Below, in pieces: positions 1-5,462 of a DNA stretch of 8,174 nucleotides. The stretch is taken from NCBI GenBank assembly GCA_022600315.1, contig JAHZKQ010000152.1, positions 1-8,174 on the forward strand, in the 5' to 3' direction. This DNA comes from Gammaproteobacteria bacterium. Its GTDB lineage: Bacteria; Pseudomonadota; Gammaproteobacteria; Coxiellales; Coxiellaceae. The notes under the pieces are model-generated. The model saw nothing but the letters and a program-made list of their open reading frames with translations. It was not told where the DNA came from and did no database searches. A program made the translations under genes and the position numbers. Within the stretch, counting starts at the first letter, position 1. Every line of letters begins with the position of its first letter.

Positions 1-22
1 CACAACCCAGCCGAACTGATTA

Positions 23-35
23 AATGCTAAGCATT
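23..35 (-). other. Small hairpin downstream of fabG
   Basis: A perfect 5-bp inverted repeat (AATGC, 3-nt loop, GCATT) lies about 20 nt past the fabG stop codon. No T-run follows it, so it is not a convincing terminator. Positions 1-54 contain no gene that I can see. In relatives acpP follows fabG, so this may be an mRNA processing or stability element in the fabG-acpP spacer, or chance. Confidence 0.25.
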
Positions 36-54
36 AGCCTAGAAATACAAGCCA

Positions 55-798
55 TTAGACCATATACCTGCCACCATTAACATGCAAGGTCTGCCCAGTA
101 ATATAAGCTGCCATATCAGAAGCAAGAAAAGTCACCGCCCCAGCAATTTCAGCTGGCCCAGCAATACGCCGCATTGGAATCATTTGCATGACAGTTTCGC
201 GCTGCTTATCCGTCAAGGCTTGCGTCATATCAGTATCTGTAAATCCCGGTGCGACTACGTTAGCCGTTAAACCATAAGCCGCCATTTCTTGCGCCAACGA
301 TTTGGTAAAACCAATCACTCCCGCTTTCGCCGCCGTATAGTTTGCCTGCCCTGGGTTGCCAGACACACCAACCACCGAAGAAATATTAATAATGCGCCCC
401 CACCTAGCTTTTAACATCGTCCGCAGACATGCCTTAGTCACTTTAAAAACTCCGCTAAGATTAGTATCGATAACCTCTTCCCACTGCGCTTGCTTCATGC
501 GCAATAAAATATTGTCACGAGTAATACCAGCGTTATTAATTAAAATATTCGGCGCACCAAATTCATCGCCAATACTACCAACCACCTCTTCAATCGATTC
601 TAATTCGCAAACATTTAATTTATACCCCTTCCCCTGTATTTTTTCAGCTTGGAAGTAATCACTAATTTTAGCCGCACCCTGATCAGAAGTTGCCGTACCA
701 ACAACAGTCGCGCCTTGCTCACCAAACGCTTTAGCAATCGCTTGACCTATTCCGCGACTGGCACCCGTGACTAAAACAATTTTATCTTTAAACTGCAT
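55..798 (-). CDS. fabG: 3-oxoacyl-[ACP] reductase FabG
   Basis: Cytosolic NADPH-dependent reductase of the type II fatty-acid synthesis cycle, converting 3-oxoacyl-ACP to (R)-3-hydroxyacyl-ACP. The 247-residue product is a full-length classical short-chain dehydrogenase. The N-terminal Rossmann fold has the cofactor motif TGASRGIG (residues 11-18) and an NNAG motif (88-91). The catalytic set is visible as Asn113, Ser141, Tyr154 and Lys158 (YTAAK), and the C-terminus HVNGGRYMV matches the E. coli FabG ending closely. The ATG start is preceded by a purine-rich AGGGAAG that begins in the stop codon region of fabD, leaving only 6 nt between the genes, so translation is probably coupled to fabD. 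It is the last gene of the rpmF-plsX-fabHDG run in this window. SDR paralogues are common, but the operon position and the C-terminus make FabG nearly certain. Confidence 0.97.
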   Translation of the reverse strand: MQFKDKIVLVTGASRGIGQAIAKAFGEQGATVVGTATSDQGAAKISDYFQAEKIQGKGYKLNVCELESIEEVVGSIGDEFGAPNILINNAGITRDNILLRMKQAQWEEVIDTNLSGVFKVTKACLRTMLKARWGRIINISSVVGVSGNPGQANYTAAKAGVIGFTKSLAQEMAAYGLTANVVAPGFTDTDMTQALTDKQRETVMQMIPMRRIAGPAEIAGAVTFLASDMAAYITGQTLHVNGGRYMV

Positions 799-804
799 CT
801 TCCC

Positions 805-1734
805 TCACTTTGCTGCAATTAATTGACTAATATCAACGTCACTGGTAATCGAGTGAGTCGTTAATTCTTTGCTGATTCGTTTATTTAAACCTGCCAATAC
901 TTGTCCTGGCCCACACTCAACGGCATAAGCCACTTTTTCCTGAACTAAGTGCTCAATGGTTTTTACCCACTGCACCGGTAAAACCAATTGCGCTGCCAAC
1001 AATTCAGTTAAATCGGCCGGATTATCATGTGGTTTAGCATCTACATTGTGTAGCACTGGAATTTCAGGTTTTTTAAAATCAATATTTGCTAAATCCTTAG
1101 TGAAGGCATCACGTGCAGGCTGCATTAGTGCGCAATGTGACGGCACACTAACTGGAATTAATTTTGCTAGTCGCGCGCCCATTTTTTTAGCAAGAATAAT
1201 TGCACGGGCCACCGCACTAGCGTGTCCAGCAATCACCGTTTGGCCTTTAGAGTTAAAGTTAGCCGGACTTAGCACTTCATCTTCTTTAGCCTCAGCACAA
1301 ACTTGCTCGACCTTAGCATCATCCAGGCCAATAATCGCCGCCATTGCCCCCAAACCTTTCGGCACTGCTTGCTGCATATAATGTCCGCGTTTTGCAACTA
1401 AACCTAATGCCACTTCAAAACTCATCGCTTCAGCACAAACTAAGGCTGCATACTCACCTAAACTGTGACCAGCAACATAATCTGGTCTTGGACCACCTTG
1501 TGCACACCAACAATTCCATAAGGCAACATCAGCGGTTAACATGACCGGCTGGGTAAATTCAGTTTGATTTAATTTTTCTACGGGACCTTTTTGCACCAAA
1601 GCCCAAAGATCGTAATTTAGAATGTTGCTGGCCTGATTAAATAAATCGCTAATTAAATTGAAATCTTGCGCCAACTCAGACAACATACCGATACTTTGCG
1701 ACCCCTGCCCTGGAAATAGCAATGCAAAACTCAT
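805..1734 (-). CDS. fabD: Malonyl-CoA:ACP transacylase FabD
   Basis: Transfers the malonyl group from malonyl-CoA to acyl carrier protein, supplying the extender unit for FabH and the later condensing enzymes. The 309-residue product equals the E. coli FabD length. Visible features are the N-terminal LLFPGQGSQ motif (5-13), the nucleophile elbow GHSLGE with Ser91, Arg116 (malonyl carboxylate contact in the family), His200 in VPSHCALM, and GPGQVLAGL near 275-283. The reading frame stays open upstream to 1788, into the 3' end of fabH. I chose the ATG at 1734 because it directly precedes the conserved SFALLFPGQG and has an AAGG ribosome-binding site 8 nt upstream. The gap to fabH is 10 nt and the gap to fabG is 6 nt, so it is clearly part of the operon. 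Confidence 0.97.
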   Translation of the reverse strand: MSFALLFPGQGSQSIGMLSELAQDFNLISDLFNQASNILNYDLWALVQKGPVEKLNQTEFTQPVMLTADVALWNCWCAQGGPRPDYVAGHSLGEYAALVCAEAMSFEVALGLVAKRGHYMQQAVPKGLGAMAAIIGLDDAKVEQVCAEAKEDEVLSPANFNSKGQTVIAGHASAVARAIILAKKMGARLAKLIPVSVPSHCALMQPARDAFTKDLANIDFKKPEIPVLHNVDAKPHDNPADLTELLAAQLVLPVQWVKTIEHLVQEKVAYAVECGPGQVLAGLNKRISKELTTHSITSDVDISQLIAAK

Positions 1735-1742
1735 AAACTTAT

Positions 1743-1746
1743 CCTT
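1743..1746 (-). promoter_or_regulatory. Ribosome-binding site of fabD
   Basis: AAGG on the minus strand, overlapping the fabH stop codon and 8 nt before the ATG at 1734. It decides the fabD start in favour of 1734 rather than the longer upstream-open frame, and suggests coupling to fabH translation. Confidence 0.7.
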
Positions 1747-2701
1747 AAAATTTAACCAGTGCAGCACCCCACGCCAAACCTGCACCAAAAGCCTCTAACA
1801 TTAACGTATCGCCCCGCTTTATATTACCTTTACGTACCGCATAATCCAACGCTAAAGGAATAGAAGCGGCCGAAGTATTGCCGTGCTCTTCAATCGTTAA
1901 TACCACACGCTCCATGGGTAATTCTAAACGTTTTGCAGTAGCACTAATAATTCGTAAATTAGCTTGATGTGGAATCAACCAATCAATTTCACTTTTTTGC
2001 ATGTTAGCATCCGCCAAGGTTTGCTCAACAATCTCACCGAGCTTGCGCACCGCTACCTTAAAGACCGTATTACCTTCCATATAGAGTGAAGCTTTTTCAC
2101 CTGGCTTCCATAAGCTACTATGCGAATAAAGTGATCGCCCATATTCACCAGCGGCTTTTAGCACCGTGTTAATAATGCCTTGCTGCTCTGAGGCCTGTAA
2201 CACCACAGCACCCGCACCATCACCAAACAAAATACAAGTGGCGCGATCTGTCCAATCTACCACCGTTGACAACGCATCAACGCCAACTACTAACACAGTT
2301 TTATAAGTGCCCGAACGAATATATTGATTCGCCACACTAAGGCCATAAACAAAACCGGCACAAGCCGCGTTTAAATCTAGCGCTGGACATTCTGTATCAA
2401 TCTCTAAACGTTGCTGTAAATCACACGCTGAACTTGGAAAATAATAATCAGAACTTGCTGTAGTTACGATAATTAAATCGATTTCATTAGGCTCAACTTT
2501 TGCCATTGCCAAGGCTTTTCTCGCGGCTTTTTCTGCCATTGAATTGGTAGTATCTTCAGTACCACAAATATGCCGCTCACGGACCCCAACGCGTTGCATG
2601 ATCCATTCATCAGTGGTGTCAACCATTTTTTCTAGATCAGCATTATTAATGATTTTTTCTGGCAGATAAGAGCCGGTACCAATAATTTTGCTATAAGGCA
2701 T
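1745..2701 (-). CDS. fabH: 3-oxoacyl-[ACP] synthase III FabH
   Basis: Initiating condensing enzyme of type II fatty-acid synthesis: it joins acetyl-CoA (or another short acyl-CoA) to malonyl-ACP. The 318-residue product is full length (E. coli FabH is 317) with a thiolase fold. The catalytic triad is visible: Cys114 in NAACAGF, His245 in IPHQANLRI and Asn275 in EHGNTSAAS. The glycine-rich C-terminal loop [11 protein letters not shown] is also present. The ATG overlaps the plsX stop by one base (TAATG arrangement), and a strong AAGGAG lies in the plsX 3' end about 11 nt upstream, so translation is probably coupled to plsX. Acyl primer preference cannot be read from sequence. Some bacteria carry several FabH-like proteins, but operon context supports the housekeeping one. 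Confidence 0.97.
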   Translation of the reverse strand: MPYSKIIGTGSYLPEKIINNADLEKMVDTTDEWIMQRVGVRERHICGTEDTTNSMAEKAARKALAMAKVEPNEIDLIIVTTASSDYYFPSSACDLQQRLEIDTECPALDLNAACAGFVYGLSVANQYIRSGTYKTVLVVGVDALSTVVDWTDRATCILFGDGAGAVVLQASEQQGIINTVLKAAGEYGRSLYSHSSLWKPGEKASLYMEGNTVFKVAVRKLGEIVEQTLADANMQKSEIDWLIPHQANLRIISATAKRLELPMERVVLTIEEHGNTSAASIPLALDYAVRKGNIKRGDTLMLEAFGAGLAWGAALVKF

Positions 2702-3732
2702 TATGCATTACTCTCCTTGCCTAAAGCTAAAGCGACTTTACGCTGTATTTGTGCGGGAATATTTTTATCAACTTCAACTAATGCTTCTTCGATGGCCGTT
2801 GCAAAAGCAAACACATCTGCACTGCCATGACTCTTAATGACAATGCCTTTTAAACCAATCAGTGTCGCGCCATTGTGCTGACGAGGATCCATACGCTTTT
2901 TTAAATTATTAAGCAGTGGCTTAATTAATAACGCAGATAATTTAGTTAGCCAGGTCGACATAAAAACTTGCTTCATAAAATAAGCAATTAGTTTAAGTAT
3001 GCCTTCACAAGCTTTCAACATCACGTTACCAACAAAACCATCACAAACGACCACATCTGATTTACCGCTAAAAATATCGTCACCTTCAATAAAACCAGCA
3101 TAATTAATCGAAGCATTTTCGGATAATAAAATTGCTGCTTTCTTTACCTGCTCATTACCCTTAATTGCCTCTTCACCAATATTTAGCAGCGATACAGTTG
3201 GTCTTTCACGATTTTCAACCGCCTCGACCAATGCCGCGCCCATCACGGCAAATTGATAAAGATGCTCAGCTTTCGAATCAACGTTTGCGCCTAAATCCAA
3301 AACTCGAACTTCATGACTAACGCGTGTCGGGAAACGGGTAATAATCGCGGGTCGATCCACCCCGGGCAGAGTTTTTAATACAAAACGCGCAGTCGCCATT
3401 AGCGCACCCGTATTGCCCGCTGAAACACACGCATCCGCGCGAGCTGACTTCACTAAATTAATTGCCACGCGCATTGATGAATCTTTTTTATAACGTAAAA
3501 CCTGCGCTGGTGGTTCATCCATTGCCACCAATTCTGTGCTATGAACAATCTCCCAACGATCAGCCAAATCTTTTGCGCGACGCTCTAGAATGGGCCGCAA
3601 TTTCTCTTCCAGCCCAACAAAGATGCATTTGACGTGCGTATATTTACGCAAAATACGTAATGCAGCTGGAACGGTTACACGCGGACCGTGATCCCCTCCC
3701 ATGGCATCAATAGAAATTGTAATATAATCCAA
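2701..3732 (-). CDS. plsX: Phosphate acyltransferase PlsX (TTG start)
   Basis: Peripheral membrane enzyme that converts acyl-ACP and phosphate to acyl-phosphate, the donor used by PlsY in phosphatidic acid synthesis. The 343 residues cover the whole family: DAMGGDHGP (9-17), [12 protein letters not shown] (102-113), LDLGANVD (145-152), LLNIGEE (182-188), [12 protein letters not shown] (229-240) and VIKSHGSAD (298-306). A hydrophobic/amphipathic stretch at about 245-275 corresponds to the region thought to contact membrane. The start appears to be TTG at 3732: the codon just before it in frame is TAG, and the only nearby downstream ATG (residue 11) falls inside the conserved DAMGGD motif, so using it would delete the first beta strand. 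The gene begins 4 nt after rpmF and shares one base with fabH. Confidence 0.95.
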   Translation of the reverse strand: MDYITISIDAMGGDHGPRVTVPAALRILRKYTHVKCIFVGLEEKLRPILERRAKDLADRWEIVHSTELVAMDEPPAQVLRYKKDSSMRVAINLVKSARADACVSAGNTGALMATARFVLKTLPGVDRPAIITRFPTRVSHEVRVLDLGANVDSKAEHLYQFAVMGAALVEAVENRERPTVSLLNIGEEAIKGNEQVKKAAILLSENASINYAGFIEGDDIFSGKSDVVVCDGFVGNVMLKACEGILKLIAYFMKQVFMSTWLTKLSALLIKPLLNNLKKRMDPRQHNGATLIGLKGIVIKSHGSADVFAFATAIEEALVEVDKNIPAQIQRKVALALGKESNA

Positions 3733-3736
3733 CTAA

Positions 3737-3931
3737 CTACTCTTCTTCATCATCAGAAGTATTTACCACCACCACTTCTCGGCCTTTGTAATAACCCTCA
3801 GGCGAGATGTGATGCCGACGATGGCGCTCACCCGTCATTGGGTCAACTGCCAAGGTACTAGATGTCAATGCATCGTGCGAACGCCGCATGCCACGCTTGG
3901 CACGCGTTTTTCGATTTTTCTGTACAGCCAT
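3737..3931 (-). CDS. rpmF: 50S ribosomal protein L32
   Basis: Small basic protein of the large ribosomal subunit. The 64-residue product begins [20 protein letters not shown], the diagnostic L32 start, and continues with [19 protein letters not shown], matching the E. coli pattern. It has no cysteines, so it is the zinc-free form, as in E. coli. It is about seven residues longer than E. coli L32 (57 aa) because of an acidic tail ending SDDEEE, opposite in charge to the rest of the protein. The ATG has GGAG about 7 nt upstream. It is the first gene of the operon and is followed after 4 nt by plsX, the usual gammaproteobacterial link between ribosome and membrane lipid synthesis. The usual upstream partner yceD is absent here. 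Confidence 0.97.
   Translation of the reverse strand: MAVQKNRKTRAKRGMRRSHDALTSSTLAVDPMTGERHRRHHISPEGYYKGREVVVVNTSDDEEE
3740..3748 (-). promoter_or_regulatory. Purine-rich Shine-Dalgarno-like site for plsX inside rpmF tail
   Basis: The last three sense codons of rpmF (GAA GAA GAG) form a purine run ending 7 nt before the TTG start of plsX. No other plausible ribosome-binding sequence precedes that start, so the codons for the acidic L32 tail may double as the plsX ribosome-binding site. This is inferred from spacing only. Confidence 0.45.
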
Positions 3932-3972
3932 TAGCTACTCCGCTTTCTACGCTTAGATTTTGAAAAGGCTTA

Positions 3973-4075
3973 TTATTGACTCAGTAACCAACTAATACAA
4001 GCCCAATCCAACAAGTTTATTCGACAATCCGAACTTAACCTGCTCACTGGTATATTATTGCTCTAGAGTCAATAA
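3973..4075 (-). repeat. Widely spaced 10-bp inverted repeat in the rpmF leader
   Basis: TTATTGACTC at 3973-3982 and its exact reverse complement GAGTCAATAA at 4066-4075 are separated by 83 nt, between the predicted promoter and rpmF. The right arm overlaps a second, imperfect palindrome at 4055-4075, with CTCTAGAG in the centre flanked by TTATTG and CAATAA. Both arms lie in the presumed transcript, so this could be the closing stem of a structured leader, or two operator half-sites. No known operator is recognised. The 197-nt stretch 3932-4128 contains no gene that I can support. Confidence 0.5.
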
Positions 4076-4097
4076 ATTAGCCCAAATAAGGCCAGCC

Positions 4098-4126
4098 ATG
4101 GTAGCGACTTGGGAAGGCTCTGTCAA
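4098..4126 (-). promoter_or_regulatory. Predicted sigma70 promoter of the rpmF-plsX-fabHDG operon
   Basis: On the minus strand a perfect -35 TTGACA (4121-4126) is followed after exactly 17 nt by TACCAT (4098-4103), which keeps the most important -10 positions. Transcription would begin near 4091, giving a leader of about 160 nt before rpmF. The -35 box begins 2 nt beyond the rluC stop codon, so the operon need not depend on rluC transcription, although readthrough is possible because no terminator is visible between them. Confidence 0.6.
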
Positions 4127-4128
4127 AG

Positions 4129-5067
4129 TTATTGGCAGCCCTCGTGCAGATCAGATAGGAGTTGAATCAACTCTGGCGCTAAACGTACACATAAGTGAAC
4201 AGCTCGCAAGTCATTTACTGTCGGCACTCCAAGCTCAAAGGCATGCAAAAACAATCGCCTAAGACCTAGTTTGCGCATCATAGCATTAAACTTTGAATCG
4301 CCATATTTGTCATCACCAGCCAATGGATAGCCTGATGCTGTGGCATGCACTCGAATTTGGTGGGTACGCCCGGTGATGAGCTCCACGTGCACTAGGGTAG
4401 TATTTTGAAAATACCGCAGGGGTTTAAAGATAGTCTGCGCTGGCTTACCTTCCACAGCATCCACCTCCACCAAACGCTCACCGCCTCTTAACTGATGGCG
4501 CCGCAATGGTAAATCAACTCGGGTTAAATCCTTTGGCCAATGACCCTTAACTAAAGCCAAATAACATTTCTTAAGCTGCCGATCCCGAATAGCCGCATGC
4601 AAGGCTAACATCGCTGCCCGACTGGTGGTCATCAATAAACACCCCGAGGTCTCGCGATCCAGGCGATGCACAAGGTTTAAGTCAGCCATGCCCTTGAGCT
4701 CACGCATCATCTCGATTAAACCCACCCTAACCCCACTGCCAGCATGCACTGCTATACCGGCGGGTTTATCAACCACCAATAAATCGCCCTGACGATACAC
4801 AATCCGCTCTTGAAGCTGCAAGATTTGCTGTTCCGTTAACCTAACCTTAGGCTTGGCCGACATTGATGCCAAAGGCGGCAGTCTTAGCTCATCACCTGCC
4901 TGCAGGCGATAGCTTGGCTTGGTCCGACCTTTATTTACCCGAACCTCACCACCTCGAATCGCCCGATAGATACGGGTGCGCGGTACGTTTTTTAGCTCCC
5001 GCAACAGGTAATTATCAAGTCGCTGGCCCGCAAAATCTTCGGTCACTGTTTTATGGTATGCACCCAT
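4129..5067 (-). CDS. rluC: 23S rRNA pseudouridine synthase RluC
   Basis: RluA-family enzyme that isomerises uridines to pseudouridine; E. coli RluC acts on 23S rRNA U955, U2504 and U2580. From the ATG at 5067 the product is 312 residues. It has an N-terminal S4 RNA-binding domain (about 12-70, with AGQRLDNYLL and GGEVRVNKGR), then the catalytic domain with HRLDRETSG (134-142; catalytic Asp137), a GRTHQIRVH motif (233-241) and DDKYGD (252-257). S4 domain, KPAG(I)AVHAGSG and position next to rne favour RluC over RluD or RluA. The frame stays open to a TTG at 5082 and a GTG at 5076; I prefer the ATG because it gives a short N-terminal lead like E. coli, but ribosome-binding sequences are weak for all. 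It is divergent from rne, as in many gammaproteobacteria. Confidence 0.92.
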   Translation of the reverse strand: MGAYHKTVTEDFAGQRLDNYLLRELKNVPRTRIYRAIRGGEVRVNKGRTKPSYRLQAGDELRLPPLASMSAKPKVRLTEQQILQLQERIVYRQGDLLVVDKPAGIAVHAGSGVRVGLIEMMRELKGMADLNLVHRLDRETSGCLLMTTSRAAMLALHAAIRDRQLKKCYLALVKGHWPKDLTRVDLPLRRHQLRGGERLVEVDAVEGKPAQTIFKPLRYFQNTTLVHVELITGRTHQIRVHATASGYPLAGDDKYGDSKFNAMMRKLGLRRLFLHAFELGVPTVNDLRAVHLCVRLAPELIQLLSDLHEGCQ

Positions 5068-5144
5068 GACTGTCACACTCAAAATAATAAATTTAGTTTA
5101 AACATTGCATTACAGCTTTTAACTGAGGTTTAATTTAGCCCACA

Positions 5145-5173
5145 TTGATGATCCACAGAAAGCCTGGTATATT
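5145..5173 (+). promoter_or_regulatory. Predicted sigma70 promoter of rne
   Basis: TTGATG (5145-5150), a 17-nt spacer, then TATATT (5168-5173) preceded by TGG, giving an extended -10. This is the best plus-strand promoter in the divergent region and predicts initiation near 5180, hence a leader of about 280 nt. E. coli rne likewise has a very long (361 nt) leader. I see no comparably clear promoter for rluC on the other strand between 5068 and 5180. Confidence 0.65.
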
Positions 5174-5183
5174 CAGTCCCATG

Positions 5184-5220
5184 CAATAAGTATACCTTAT
5201 TGATTGCCCGCAAAGCGGGC
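5184..5220 (+). other. Two adjacent hairpins at the 5' end of the rne transcript
   Basis: A perfect 7-bp stem (5184-5190 with 5196-5202) is followed 3 nt later by a perfect GC-rich 6-bp stem with an AAA loop (5206-5211 with 5215-5220). They start within a few bases of the predicted transcription start. No T-run follows the second stem, so it is not a standard terminator. A 5'-end hairpin could shield the transcript from 5'-end-dependent cleavage by RNase E. Confidence 0.5.
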
Positions 5221-5450
5221 TACAACAGATTTATTAGCGGCGCTATGATAACCCAATAACAGTGAGCATGTCTCCCTGGCGCCATAGAAGATTAACGCGC
5301 TTAACAGCAGTGATCAAAAATTTTAAAAGATCATGCATCGCGACAGATTACTGAAATATAAGGCCACCCTAAAAAACTGGCCATAGAACATAAAATTTGC
5401 TTCAGTAAGCAAGGCGAACCTGCAAGTCATTGCGGTTGAGCGCCTGTAAA

Positions 5451-5454
5451 AAGG
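5451..5454 (+). promoter_or_regulatory. Ribosome-binding site of rne
   Basis: AAGG, 8 nt upstream of the ATG at 5463. It supports the ATG rather than the upstream in-frame TTG at 5430, because the site would lie inside the longer frame. Confidence 0.7.
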
Positions 5455-5462
5455 CTTTAAAA

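Larger units (their letters stand above)
5180..5462 (+). promoter_or_regulatory. Long structured 5' leader of rne, candidate autoregulatory element
   Basis: This stretch has no convincing gene but many self-complementary segments. In order: CAATAAG/CTTATTG (5184-5202, 5-nt loop), GCCCGC/GCGGGC (5206-5220, AAA loop), GGCGC/GCGCC (5239-5243 with 5279-5283), TGATC/GATCA (5311-5333), TTACTGAA/TTCAGTAA (5348-5355 with 5401-5408) enclosing GGCCA/TGGCC (5362-5382), and a local TTGCTT/AAGCAA hairpin (5397-5412). AU-rich single-stranded stretches between them resemble RNase E cleavage sites. In E. coli the rne leader is bound and cut by RNase E to adjust its own level; the same role here is inferred from position, length and hairpin content, not from sequence homology that I can demonstrate. 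Confidence 0.55.

Noticed and set aside
82..658. Plus-strand open frames opposite fabG (82-270 and 356-658)
   Set aside because: Antisense shadows of fabG with no recognisable domain or ribosome-binding site.
956..1381. 141-codon plus-strand open frame opposite fabD
   Set aside because: Antisense shadow of a well-conserved enzyme; product is compositionally odd and matches nothing I recognise.
1735..1788. N-terminal extension of fabD by 18 codons
   Set aside because: It overlaps the fabH 3' end, lacks family similarity, and a good ribosome-binding site precedes the ATG at 1734.
4082..4113. CCCAA/TTGGG hairpin with an internal CCATGG considered as a rluC terminator
   Set aside because: The stem is short, no T-run follows, and it overlaps the predicted -10 of the rpmF promoter.
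5206..5220. GC-rich hairpin considered as an intrinsic terminator or attenuator
   Set aside because: No U-run follows the stem, and it lies only about 25 nt from the predicted start; kept as a leader hairpin instead.
5430..5462. Upstream TTG extension of rne by 11 codons
   Set aside because: The family start MKRMLINAT coincides with ATG 5463, and the AAGG ribosome-binding site lies inside the extension.
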